Assembly: GCA_047975005.1 (NCBI GenBank) | Contig: JBKECW010000119.1 | Location: forward strand, 1 to 64,000 | Direction: 5' to 3' | Origin: JBKEAJ01 sp047975005 | GTDB lineage: Bacteria; Bacteroidota; Bacteroidia; Bacteroidales; Prolixibacteraceae | Length of the DNA stretch: 64,000 nt | Shown here: positions 7,431-15,962 of the stretch, piece after piece | How positions within the stretch are numbered: the stretch's first letter is position 1 | How the letters are laid out: every line of letters starts with the position of its first letter | Made by a program: the position numbers and the translations under genes | Notes under the pieces: model-generated | The model's input: the letters and a program-made list of their open reading frames with translations, nothing else | The model's database searches: none | Told to the model about the DNA's origin: nothing

Positions 7431-9845
7431 TTATAGTTTGTAAGTAAGATTTATTGCAAAGTTGCGAGGTGTTTGCGGATTGATGGTCGACCAGCCCGTG
7501 TAGTATTCCTTGTCAAATAGGTTGTTTGCTTTGAAGCCTATACGGAATTTGTCGGCTTGATAGAAAAGGCTTCCATTGAAAACCGTGTACGAAGGAAACA
7601 TCAAATCGCCCGTAGCAACGTAATTGATAACATACTGCTCACCCGAACCATCAAAACCAAAACCAAGTCCGAAGCCTTTCGCTTTGCCGTGCATCATCTG
7701 ATAGCTTGCCCAAAAATTGTAGGTGTGCTCAGGTCCCGCTCCCAAAGGACGTTTACCTATCGCTCCGTATGCCTCGCTTCCATTTAAGAGCTCACTGTCG
7801 TTGTAGCTGTATCCTCCACGCAAGTTCAATCCCGACACAGGATTAGCATTCAACTCAAGCTCGAAACCACGACTGCTAGTCTCGCCGTCTTGAACACGAT
7901 TGTTCGGATTGTCGGGGTCGGGCATAACCGTATTTGAAACCCTTATGTCGTAGTAGCTGATTGTTGCATTCAAACGATTGTTGAACAAATTGGTCTTTAC
8001 ACCGCCCTCAAGCTGATTGGCACGCTCAGGCTCAAAGTTTTTTATGCGCTGATTGCTGCCGTCGGCATCACTAACAGTTTGCGGGGCATAGTTGTTATAA
8101 GAGTTCTGATAGTTGGCAAAAATCGACAACCTGTCGTCAATAGGCTGATAAATAATGCCAAACTTAGGAGACAGTGCCGCTTTGTCGTAGTCATCATCCT
8201 CAGTTGTTACATTGCCGACATTATCAAAATAATCTAAGCGTAAACCTGCCATCACTATAAATTTCTTCGTAATACTTACAACATCAGAGATATAAGCACT
8301 GTAATTATTTGTCCTCGATTTCAGATTGCTTGTCTTTGAACCCGCCAAAGCTGCGTCGGCAGCCGCCGTCGAAAGAGGAACACTTGCCGACTCGTCGATT
8401 GTCGTCAGAGGATTATCGACAACGGCACTCCCATCTGCATTTACATAGCCAAAAGCAACGTAGCCCGAACCATAGTCGGCAGTGGTTGCCGTATAATAAT
8501 CCAAACCAATTAGCACTTTGTTGTTTACACTACCAATGTTAAAGTTACCAATGAAATTCTGCTGTATGTCGTTGGTGTAAGTATTGGCATTTTGCTTATT
8601 TATCATCCTCGTAAACGTTACCCCGTCAAAATTATTGAAGTCAAAAAGATAGGTATAGTACCCCTTTGTTGACGTGGTGCTTGCCGAAATTAGAGTTTGC
8701 GACTGCCAATTGTCAGAAAGTTTATACAACATCTCGCCACGATAGTTCTGTGTCGGATTTTTCAGTGTTAAATCATTGCTAGTAAACGAAAGTTCGTTGT
8801 TGATATTTAGCTCATCAATACTCTTTATTTTCAGCGGATTACTCCTATTCAAAAATAAAAATGTGGGGTTAGTCTGCTCTGCCTGAGTGATTTCGCCATA
8901 AAACGAGAAGGACAAACGATTGTTTACCCTATACGACAATGACGGAGCAATAAAGAAGGTCTTATTAAAACCTGCATCCTGAAAACTCTGCTGAGTGGTA
9001 TATGCTGTGTTTATCCTGAAATACAGCTTCTCGTTGCCACCAACATTCGAGTTTAAATCCAAAACTACCTGATTGAAACCAAAAGAACCTCCGGTGTACG
9101 ACAATTCACCACCCTGACCTACATAAGGCTTCTTGGTAACAACGTTTATAAGACCTCCATAGGAGCTGACAGCAGTGCCAAAAAGCGTTGCCGAAGGTCC
9201 TTTTAGAACCTCGATACGCTCAATATTTGCAGGATTGATTGTTCCGTTTGTCAATCCCGGAAGCCCGTTAACAAGCTGTGGCTGAAGAGAAAAGCCCCGC
9301 AAGGAGTAATACCCTGCTCCATCGCCACCTCGCCCTGTCGACTCCCAAAGACTTTTTACACCGACAGAGTTTTTCATCGCATCATCAAAATTGGTGATTA
9401 CCTGCGACTCTAGTAGTTCATTGGTAATGGTACTGTAAACCTGAGTATTGTCAATATCTTTCAAAGGCAGCTTGGCTACGTATGCCGTCTCCTTCCTCGA
9501 AAACTTGTTGGTGCGCTCGCCAGTTACGACTACTTCGTTCAGAATTTCATTGCCTTCCATCAAGACAATATCTCCTAGACTTGCCGCCGACTGTGGACTT
9601 AGCTCCATCTCACGAGTGTTGTATCCTAAACTACTAAGAACCAAGGCAAAAGGCGCATCGGCAGAGTATCTCAACTCGAAAGTGCCGTCTGCTCCCGTAA
9701 ATGTTCCAATAGTTGTGTTTTTGACCATGACAGTTACACCCGCCAAAGGCTCTTTAGTGTTGTCTGTAACTCTTCCCTTAAAAATAGTTTGTGCGAAGAT
9801 TGTACTGTTTAGTAGCAGAAACAAGAGTAATAATTTGATTCTCAT
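7431..9845 (-). CDS. TonB-dependent siderophore-type receptor
   Basis: An 804-residue outer-membrane receptor. A signal peptide (MRIKLLLLFLLLNSTIFAQ) precedes a carboxypeptidase-like regulatory domain (about 20-108), a plug domain (about 125-235, with LKGPSATLFG and GGLINVVTKKP) and a 22-strand-type barrel ending in FAINLTYKL. The plug signature and the neighbouring PepSY membrane protein point to ferric-siderophore uptake rather than glycan uptake; no SusD gene is adjacent. The ATG at 9845 is built into the last unit of an 8-bp tandem repeat, and a -7 box lies at 9965-9972. The exact ligand cannot be told from the sequence. Confidence 0.92.
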   Translation of the reverse strand: MRIKLLLLFLLLNSTIFAQTIFKGRVTDNTKEPLAGVTVMVKNTTIGTFTGADGTFELRYSADAPFALVLSSLGYNTREMELSPQSAASLGDIVLMEGNEILNEVVVTGERTNKFSRKETAYVAKLPLKDIDNTQVYSTITNELLESQVITNFDDAMKNSVGVKSLWESTGRGGDGAGYYSLRGFSLQPQLVNGLPGLTNGTINPANIERIEVLKGPSATLFGTAVSSYGGLINVVTKKPYVGQGGELSYTGGSFGFNQVVLDLNSNVGGNEKLYFRINTAYTTQQSFQDAGFNKTFFIAPSLSYRVNNRLSFSFYGEITQAEQTNPTFLFLNRSNPLKIKSIDELNINNELSFTSNDLTLKNPTQNYRGEMLYKLSDNWQSQTLISASTTSTKGYYTYLFDFNNFDGVTFTRMINKQNANTYTNDIQQNFIGNFNIGSVNNKVLIGLDYYTATTADYGSGYVAFGYVNADGSAVVDNPLTTIDESASVPLSTAAADAALAGSKTSNLKSRTNNYSAYISDVVSITKKFIVMAGLRLDYFDNVGNVTTEDDDYDKAALSPKFGIIYQPIDDRLSIFANYQNSYNNYAPQTVSDADGSNQRIKNFEPERANQLEGGVKTNLFNNRLNATISYYDIRVSNTVMPDPDNPNNRVQDGETSSRGFELELNANPVSGLNLRGGYSYNDSELLNGSEAYGAIGKRPLGAGPEHTYNFWASYQMMHGKAKGFGLGFGFDGSGEQYVINYVATGDLMFPSYTVFNGSLFYQADKFRIGFKANNLFDKEYYTGWSTINPQTPRNFAINLTYKL

Positions 9846-9874
9846 TTGTTTATTTGTTTATTTGTTTATTTGTT
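9844..9874 (-). repeat. 8-bp tandem repeat abutting the receptor start codon
   Basis: The plus strand shows ATTTGTTT repeated 3.9 times. On the minus strand this is an AAACAAAT array lying immediately before, and overlapping, the ATG of the TonB receptor. Repeat-number change would alter leader length and the A-rich initiation region without changing the reading frame. Confidence 0.9.
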
Positions 9875-9964
9875 AGCACACGAGTCTGTAATGTCGGGAC
9901 TCCGCCCCTCAATATCTTTGTATTTATTACCTCGCATGCAAGAACTAGTTTTAATTTTGGGAGG

Positions 9965-9972
9965 CAAAGATA
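9965..9972 (-). promoter_or_regulatory. -7 box of TonB receptor-PepSY operon
   Basis: Minus strand reads TATCTTTG followed by C. The predicted start near 9957 gives a leader of about 110 nt that contains a 5-bp hairpin (GAGTC/GACTC, about 9887-9903) and the 8-bp tandem repeat. No convincing Fur box was identified by eye. Confidence 0.45.
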
Positions 9973-10152
9973 TAGCCACTACGGGCATGAATAAGACAGC
10001 TGACATCAAAATACCAACAAATGATGAGTATCTATCATTCAGTAGAAACTTTCTATATGAATATTTGGACTATCAACATTAATCAAAGTCAAATACAAAA
10101 TAATTGGTATAAGGGTGAGTCAAGTTAATTTTCTGAATTGCGTGTTTTTTAG

Positions 10153-10183
10153 TTGCTCTATCAAAATAAAATTGATAAGTTTG
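10153..10183 (+). promoter_or_regulatory. Promoter of trpB2
   Basis: A -33 TTG (10153-10155), a 20-nt spacer and a -7 TAAGTTTG (10176-10183) form a complete Bacteroidetes promoter. The leader to the ATG at 10314 is about 124 nt and has a small hairpin (AAAGG/CCTTT, about 10198-10211). The only short ORF in the leader, at 10214, encodes MLTQLP without tryptophan, so I see no classical Trp attenuator. Confidence 0.55.
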
Positions 10184-10313
10184 TCTAATAAATTGAAAAA
10201 GGATAGCCTTTCATGCTGACGCAGCTGCCATAGAAGGGTTATTCCATTTGGAAATCAAGCAGATAAAAAATTCTCCAAAAAGAGTAAATTGACTAATCAA
10301 AAAATAAAATAAT

Positions 10314-11690
10314 ATGGAGCATCAGAAAAAGATATATCTAGACGAGGCTGAAATGCCAAGACAGTGGTATAACATCGCATCAGACCTGCCAACACCGCTA
10401 AACCCTCCGCTAGGGGTAGATGGCAAGCCTATTACTCCCGAAGCACTTGCGGCAGTATTTCCCATGAACCTCATAGAACAAGAGGTGAGCGACAAACGAT
10501 GGATTGATATACCCGAAGAAATACGTCAGATATTTCTAAGATGGCGCCCAAGCCCACTCATACGGGCATACGAACTAGAGGCTGCACTCGGAACTCCTGC
10601 CAAAATATACTATAAAAACGAGGGAGTGTCGCCGGCAGGAAGCCACAAACCCAATACAGCAGTACCACAAGCATGGTACAACAAGCAATTTGGTATTAAA
10701 CACCTCACCACCGAAACAGGTGCAGGACAGTGGGGAACAGCCCTATCCTTTGCCTGCTCGGTTATAGGAGGCATAGACTGCAAGGTGTTTATGGTGCGCG
10801 TCAGCTTCGACCAAAAACCTTTCCGCAAAATGATGATGGGTGCATGGAAGGGTAAATGCATCGCAAGCCCAAGTACCGAAACGCAGGCAGGCAGGGATAT
10901 ACTCGCAAAATATCCCGATACTCCCGGCTCGTTAGGTATCGCCATCTCCGAAGCCGTAGAGGCTGCCGTGAGCGACCAATCTGGCGAAACCAGATACGCA
11001 CTGGGCTCAGTGCTGAACCACGTGATGTTGCACCAAACAATTATTGGACTAGAAGCTCAAAAGCAACTATCAAAAGTGGGTATCAGAAAACCCGACATCG
11101 TTATTGGCTGCTGTGGTGGCGGCAGTAACTTTGCCGGACTGACATTCCCATTCATGTACGACAAAATCAACGGCGCAGACATCAGGGTGATAGGTGCAGA
11201 GCCTGCTTCTTGCCCCACCCTCACCAAAGCCCCTTTCGTGTACGACCACGGCGACGTTGCACGCATGACTCCAATGATGGCAATGCACAGCCTCGGACAC
11301 AATTTTATTCCCGAACCCATACACGCAGGAGGTCTCCGCTATCACGGAATGGCTCCGCTCGTTAGTGCTTCGCTGCGCGACGGACTGATGGAAGCCGAAG
11401 CAATACCACAAAGCGAATGCTTCGAGGCAGGATTGCTATTTGCTCGCACCGAAGGGATTATTCCTGCTCCCGAAACTACCCACGCCATTGCGTCAACAAT
11501 CCGCCAAGCTAAACAAGCAAAGGAGGAAGGCAAGGAGAAAGTTATACTGTTCAACTTCTCGGGACACGGCTTGATGGACCTTGTGGGCTACGACAAGTAC
11601 ATGTCGGGCAAGCTGCAAGACTATCATTTCCCACAAGAGAACATAAAGGAAAACCTTAACGAAATAAAAGATTATCCAAAACCGAGTTGA
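10314..11690 (+). CDS. trpB2: TrpB2-type tryptophan synthase beta-like protein
   Basis: A 458-residue PLP enzyme. The PLP lysine is K112 in GSHKPNTA and the phosphate-binding loop is CCGGGSN, both as in the TrpB2 branch. Length (about 450) and the N-terminal extension before RPSPL also separate it from the roughly 400-residue TrpB1. TrpB condenses indole and serine to tryptophan; TrpB2 proteins often act without TrpA or as indole-salvage enzymes. No other trp gene is in the window, so it is a solitary copy. A 48-bp perfect palindrome follows 12 bp after the stop, and a 12-codon remnant of a related 3' end lies 4.1 kb downstream. Confidence 0.93.
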   Translation: MEHQKKIYLDEAEMPRQWYNIASDLPTPLNPPLGVDGKPITPEALAAVFPMNLIEQEVSDKRWIDIPEEIRQIFLRWRPSPLIRAYELEAALGTPAKIYYKNEGVSPAGSHKPNTAVPQAWYNKQFGIKHLTTETGAGQWGTALSFACSVIGGIDCKVFMVRVSFDQKPFRKMMMGAWKGKCIASPSTETQAGRDILAKYPDTPGSLGIAISEAVEAAVSDQSGETRYALGSVLNHVMLHQTIIGLEAQKQLSKVGIRKPDIVIGCCGGGSNFAGLTFPFMYDKINGADIRVIGAEPASCPTLTKAPFVYDHGDVARMTPMMAMHSLGHNFIPEPIHAGGLRYHGMAPLVSASLRDGLMEAEAIPQSECFEAGLLFARTEGIIPAPETTHAIASTIRQAKQAKEEGKEKVILFNFSGHGLMDLVGYDKYMSGKLQDYHFPQENIKENLNEIKDYPKPS

Positions 11691-11702
11691 CCAATTTAGG
11701 AA

Positions 11703-11750
11703 TATTTATCTTGCATAGACACAATTAATTGTGTCTATGCAAGATAAATA
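11703..11750. repeat. Perfect 48-bp palindrome after trpB2
   Basis: Two 24-bp arms meet with no spacer (centre ACAATTAATTGT). In RNA it would fold to a stem of about 22 bp closed by TTAA. There is no T-run on either side, so it is not a textbook intrinsic terminator. It may end transcription on both strands, protect the 3' end, or form a cruciform. Confidence 0.9.
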
Positions 11751-11951
11751 ACAAGGATTAGGAGAAGCTTGACAATAAAGGTTCGACAAAATTTGCAGTC
11801 CAACACTTAGCGTTGACATTTATGATATAAATCGTCATCTTTGGACGGCAAAGGGGAAGGTGTACAAGAACAATGGAGCCACTGTTCTTTCTTGCCACCA
11901 CTTGCAATTTTCATTTTGCATACGTATTTTTACAATATAAAAACATATAGA

Positions 11952-13097
11952 ATGAGAAAAATAATTTACCTTATTGTTTTATTTCCTTTGATATCGTTCG
12001 CACAAATAGAGAATGAAAGTGCTGCTCAGGCAACTCTAGAGCACAACAATGACCTATTGCAATATTTAGCACAGCTAGCTCCGATGAGCGTTAATCCTTA
12101 CACTTCTGTTTTTGCGACATCGATTTTCTCTAAATTAGGTTTTCATAGCGAGTACATATCGACACATCCGTTTTATAACAGCTGGATAGTGCTAGTGGTA
12201 TTTGGCATTCTATTTTTATTTACACTCACAGTTCGCCCCGCAATGGCATCCAACCAGTTGACAGGAACATTAGTCAAGATTGACAATTGGCTTGAGAATA
12301 AAGCTGGCTTGCTAATCAACAGTTTAGTTATTCTATTACCCGTTTTCTTTTCTTCTTCTCCGCTAGACAGCGAGATTGTTTATCAGGCAGGCTTCTTGAG
12401 CATAAGTTTTAAAACCGTCTTAATATTATTCGTGTCGACATATTTGCTTCTATCAATAATGACAATGTTTTTATTTGTTGATTTTCTTATATTCCTATCC
12501 CCTGTACCACTTGTCGATACAGTTTTACAGATTTCAAAAATCTTCTTCTCCATTATACTTGTCGTGGTAAGCATCCTAAGCCCTATTGTATCAGTTGCGA
12601 TAATGGCACTTCTGTTTATAGCATCATTATTCTTTTTGGACAAGGCAATGATATTAATAAATAAGATGAACTATTTGATGATTTACCCTATTCTCAACAG
12701 CCTTAGAGGCAAAGAAAAGGTTTTAAGCAGCGGTGATGACTTCTCAATTTTAGTTTTGATCAAGGAGAGTACACATAAATTCAAGAAGGGCAGTATTTTG
12801 AGACTCGAAAAAAGAGACGCTCGATATTTTATGGTCAAGACCAGAATGATGATCCCAAATAAAGAGGAGGAGATAATACTAGATAATCCAACAATACAGC
12901 AAACACACGTAGACTCTCTTATCTCCTGCAATTCCGAAGTCCAATTAATACTAAACAGATCATACCACAAACACATAGACGAAATATCAGAGGAACTTAA
13001 TGCTGAAATCATAAAACGAGCATCGATTGACTTTCTTGATAAAAAGCGAATAAGCATGTTTAGTAAAAATGATATCAAAACATTAAGAACGATATAA
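11952..13097 (+). CDS. Multi-pass membrane protein of unknown function
   Basis: I do not recognise this protein. From the ATG at 11952 it has 381 residues and begins with a signal-like segment (MRKIIYLIVLFPLISFAQ); the reading frame is open 37 codons further upstream, but those codons have no membrane-protein character and I exclude them. Membrane segments follow at about residues 62-82, 112-130, 137-170 and 183-232. The last 140 residues are soluble and basic (FKKGSILRLEKRDARYFMVKTRM and onward), probably cytosolic. It lies between trpB2 and a Gfo/Idh/MocA oxidoreductase in an accessory block. An integral membrane protein is certain; any function is not. Confidence 0.75.
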   Translation: MRKIIYLIVLFPLISFAQIENESAAQATLEHNNDLLQYLAQLAPMSVNPYTSVFATSIFSKLGFHSEYISTHPFYNSWIVLVVFGILFLFTLTVRPAMASNQLTGTLVKIDNWLENKAGLLINSLVILLPVFFSSSPLDSEIVYQAGFLSISFKTVLILFVSTYLLLSIMTMFLFVDFLIFLSPVPLVDTVLQISKIFFSIILVVVSILSPIVSVAIMALLFIASLFFLDKAMILINKMNYLMIYPILNSLRGKEKVLSSGDDFSILVLIKESTHKFKKGSILRLEKRDARYFMVKTRMMIPNKEEEIILDNPTIQQTHVDSLISCNSEVQLILNRSYHKHIDEISEELNAEIIKRASIDFLDKKRISMFSKNDIKTLRTI

Positions 13098-13198
13098 CCC
13101 GACAATAAGAGCTAGCAATATCGTGGACAACGCAACTTATCTGAAAAGGCGTGCTCACCCCTTGTTAACACTTAATCGCATGTATATGTTTTTTTTTG

Positions 13199-13206
13199 TA
13201 ACTTTG
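13199..13206 (+). promoter_or_regulatory. -7 box of oxidoreductase-radical SAM operon
   Basis: TAACTTTG matches TAnnTTTG. The predicted start is near 13213, only about 12 nt before the TTG at 13225. Confidence 0.45.
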
Positions 13207-13224
13207 ATGCGTTAAGAAATTTCG

Positions 13225-14289
13225 TTGGAAAAAATATCAGTAGTTTTGGAAAGAATAATTCAATACATTAGAAGTAAACGAAGACAACATCACTTATCCA
13301 TGAAATGGGATAGGAAGTATGCTTTTGTAGGAATGGGCAACCACAGTATCAACAACCTTTATCCAATCATTAGTTATTTAAATGTTGATTTGAAATACAT
13401 TGTTACTAAGAGCGAAAGTAGTGCAAGTCTTATCAACCAGAACTATAAGAATATAGTCGGCACCAATGATATAGATATGGTACTAAAAGATGACGAGGTA
13501 TCTGGAATATTCATAAGCGCACACCCTACAAGTCATTACAATTTGGTAAAAAAGGCACTACAAGCAGGCAAGAATGTATTTGTAGAGAAACCTCCCTGTC
13601 TGTCGACAGACGAGCTTAATACTCTGATAGAAATAGAGGAACAATCCAACGCTTTTTGTATGGTTGGTCTCCAAAAGCAATATGCTTCGTGCAATTTAGA
13701 TTTGAAGCACAGGTTAAAAGGCGAATGTTTTTACAATTATCGTTTTGTTACGGGAGCTTACCCTGAAGGAGACCCTTTCTTTGATATTTTTATCCACCCC
13801 ATCTCGTTAATAAACTTTTTGTTTGGGTCAATTGTCGAGCAGAATATTCTTATTCAAAGAAACGATAGCTATATTACGGTTTTTTTGCAACTAACGCACG
13901 AAAACAAAACCACGGGTAGCGTGGAATTATCAACCGGTTATTCTTGGCAGAATCCAAGAGAGAATATGATTATAAACACCCAAAAGGGGATATATGAAAT
14001 GACCAACACTGAGAGCTTGCTATTCGAACCAAAGGCAGGAACAATCTTCAGTATTCCCAAGGAGAAGATCATTAGTGCTAAACACCGACAAATCAGTATT
14101 ACTCAACGAAATAGCTTCAACCCTATTTTGAACAATAATCAATTATACAGCTCGGGATACTTTGGCGAGATAAAAAACTTTATCGAGCTTTGCGAAGGCA
14201 AAAGCGGGATAAATAACTCGTCCTTATCGAGTTGCAAGCAGACATTCAGAACAATCACAGACATAAAAAGCTCGATAAATGTACAATAA
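13225..14289 (+). CDS. Gfo/Idh/MocA family NAD(P)-dependent oxidoreductase
   Basis: The N-terminus after residue 28 is a Rossmann fold (KYAFVGMGNHSINNLYPII) and EKPPCLS near residue 128-134 is the family's EKP signature, so this is a sugar- or cyclitol-type dehydrogenase of about 330-350 residues. The long form starts at a TTG (13225); an ATG at 13300 just before the Rossmann fold is an alternative, and I cannot decide between them. The last 11 bp overlap the ATG of the radical SAM gene (14279), so the two are translationally coupled and probably act on one pathway. The substrate is unknown. Confidence 0.85.
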   Translation: MEKISVVLERIIQYIRSKRRQHHLSMKWDRKYAFVGMGNHSINNLYPIISYLNVDLKYIVTKSESSASLINQNYKNIVGTNDIDMVLKDDEVSGIFISAHPTSHYNLVKKALQAGKNVFVEKPPCLSTDELNTLIEIEEQSNAFCMVGLQKQYASCNLDLKHRLKGECFYNYRFVTGAYPEGDPFFDIFIHPISLINFLFGSIVEQNILIQRNDSYITVFLQLTHENKTTGSVELSTGYSWQNPRENMIINTQKGIYEMTNTESLLFEPKAGTIFSIPKEKIISAKHRQISITQRNSFNPILNNNQLYSSGYFGEIKNFIELCEGKSGINNSSLSSCKQTFRTITDIKSSINVQ

Positions 14290-15496
14290 ACTGGATTATG
14301 TCAGAAGAGGTTTCACCTTTGCCAATAACCTCACAAGACCGGGGCACAAGAAACTATCTACCCTTATGATATATGCAACCGACTTGTGTGATTCAGGCTG
14401 CAAGCACTGCCTTATATGGGCAAAGCGCCCGGTTCAACATCTGCCTCTTGAGAAGATAATTGAGATAATGAATAGCAAGTGCGTTAGCAAGGACACAGCT
14501 GTCGGTCTAGAAGGCGGTGAATTTTTATTGCATCCACAAGCCAACGAAATATTGGAATGGTTTTCAAAAAATCATCCTAAATTTGATCTGCTCACCAACT
14601 GTTTAAAGCCTGACAATGTTATTGACGCCGTAAAAAAGTATCCTCCCAAAAGACTATTCCTTTCGCTTGACGGGAATAAAGAGACCTATAAATACATGAG
14701 AGGAAAAGACGGCTACAACAACGTTATACGTGTAATAGAAGAATGTAAAGACTTAGTACCTATTTCGGCTATGTTTACATTATCGCCATACAACAGCTTT
14801 GAAGACCTCGATTATGTCATCGGCGTTTGTCAGCACTACAATATAGACGTTCGTGTAGGGGTATACAACGACATCGAGTTCTTTGACACGGTAGAAAAAG
14901 CTCATGAAACCGAGATCTCCAAGCAGAAGAACAACGAGATTAACACATTTAGAAAGGTAAAGGAAGAGCTGAAGGATATATCAACAACAAAAAAAGAGCA
15001 GCTCGAAAGTCTGCAATACGAAGCCATATCTACGCCCAAACACAATTTTGATGAGGTAAATTACATAACAGATTTTCAAAGACAAATTCCTCAGTCTATA
15101 AAACAAACTGCCGAGAACTTTGACTTCATGCTTCTTTATGACGAATGGAGAAAACATAATACAAAACTAAAGTGCCACAGCATACTAGACAGCTTAGTTG
15201 TACATCCATCCGGGGAAGTTCCGATATGTCAGAATCTAGGGCTTAAATTAGGGAATGTTTACAATAATACCCTCGATGAAATACTCAACTCCCCCGCAAC
15301 ACAAAAAACACACAAAGAATACTCTCAGAACTGCAACCAGTGCTGGATTAATTTCCACAGAAAGTACGACATCGTTATGCTTCGCACTCTAGAAAAGCTC
15401 TTCCCCAAAAGGATAATTGAGCTGATTTATGGCAAATACCAATGGTGCTTCGATAAGAATCTGACTTACAAGCAATATATGAAAATGTACGACTAA
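14279..15496 (+). CDS. Radical SAM protein with SPASM-like C-terminus
   Basis: A 405-residue radical SAM enzyme. C37, C41 and C44 form the CxxxCxxC motif that holds the 4Fe-4S cluster which splits S-adenosylmethionine. The C-terminal third has further cysteines (KCHSILDS, VPICQNLG, NCNQCW) in a SPASM-like pattern, which usually binds an auxiliary cluster. Such enzymes modify peptides or, less often, sugars and alcohols. It overlaps the preceding oxidoreductase gene by 11 bp. I see no obvious precursor peptide beside it; the next ORF (15526) is a weak candidate. The product is not predictable. Confidence 0.85.
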   Translation: MYNKLDYVRRGFTFANNLTRPGHKKLSTLMIYATDLCDSGCKHCLIWAKRPVQHLPLEKIIEIMNSKCVSKDTAVGLEGGEFLLHPQANEILEWFSKNHPKFDLLTNCLKPDNVIDAVKKYPPKRLFLSLDGNKETYKYMRGKDGYNNVIRVIEECKDLVPISAMFTLSPYNSFEDLDYVIGVCQHYNIDVRVGVYNDIEFFDTVEKAHETEISKQKNNEINTFRKVKEELKDISTTKKEQLESLQYEAISTPKHNFDEVNYITDFQRQIPQSIKQTAENFDFMLLYDEWRKHNTKLKCHSILDSLVVHPSGEVPICQNLGLKLGNVYNNTLDEILNSPATQKTHKEYSQNCNQCWINFHRKYDIVMLRTLEKLFPKRIIELIYGKYQWCFDKNLTYKQYMKMYD

Positions 15497-15525
15497 ATGC
15501 AGGGAGGAAATATTATTGCATTTTT

Positions 15526-15753
15526 TTGAAATCAAACAGCTTTATTTGCAAGCAAATCGGACAGGAAGAGGATATACTACTCGACAAAAGAGAAATCATA
15601 CTTGATGAAATAGAAAAAGGCTACCTGACAAACAAATTGAAGAACGGTTCTCTTGTTGATGTTCACAACCAAAGAATTTTATTGTACTTTTGTTGTCAGA
15701 TTAGTGGGGACGAAATACCGGTCCTGGTGGTTGATAACTACCTACCCTATTGA
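15526..15753 (+). CDS. Possible small protein after the radical SAM gene
   Basis: A 75-codon ORF with a TTG start, 29 bp after the radical SAM gene. The sequence is acidic in the first half (GQEEDILLDKREIILDEIEKGYL) and has a CC pair in the hydrophobic second half. I do not recognise it. It could be a small partner or substrate of the radical SAM enzyme, or not a gene at all; the lack of an ATG and of similar sequence nearby keeps confidence low. Confidence 0.3.
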   Translation: MKSNSFICKQIGQEEDILLDKREIILDEIEKGYLTNKLKNGSLVDVHNQRILLYFCCQISGDEIPVLVVDNYLPY

Positions 15754-15795
15754 AATATCTGATTCAGTAGAGGCAATTAAAATGCAAATGGAAGA

Positions 15796-15837
15796 AAAAA
15801 ACTCAACGAGATTAAGGATTATCCGAAACTGAGGTGA
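15796..15837 (+). pseudogene. 3'-terminal remnant of a second trpB2
   Basis: The frame ending at the TGA 15835-15837 reads LNEIKDYPKLR-stop; the intact trpB2 ends NLNEIKDYPKPS-stop. About 32 of 40 nucleotides match, and most differences fall at third codon positions, so the two tails diverged while both were under selection. A TAA in the same frame (15778-15780) shows that the matching part is only the last dozen codons. The fragment closes the block 11.9-15.8 kb, which is bounded on its other side by the intact trpB2. Confidence 0.65.
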
Positions 15838-15962
15838 TTGAGGGTGTAGCAATTAGGTAATGAAACAATAGGAGGCTTAATATTTGAGATTAACAAGAAA
15901 CGGGATCAAGATTATATGCATTTATAGCTACCTCCTAAAAGAATCTGCGATAACAATTACGT

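Noticed and set aside
9846..10082. A 78-codon plus-strand ORF upstream of the TonB receptor
   Set aside because: Its first codons translate the 8-bp repeat (FICLFVYL), it lies in the leader and promoter region of the opposite-strand receptor gene, and it has no family features.
10190..10313. A tryptophan attenuator or Bacteroides-type trp leader before trpB2
   Set aside because: The leader has small hairpins, but the only short ORF has no Trp codon and no terminator/antiterminator pair is evident.
11841..11951. N-terminal extension of the membrane protein at 11952
   Set aside because: The 37 extra codons have no signal-peptide or membrane character, while the internal ATG at 11952 starts a normal signal sequence.
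15840..15962. Inverted AGGAGG / CCTCCT pair before the acyltransferase gene
   Set aside because: The arms are only six bases and more than 50 bases apart; likely chance.
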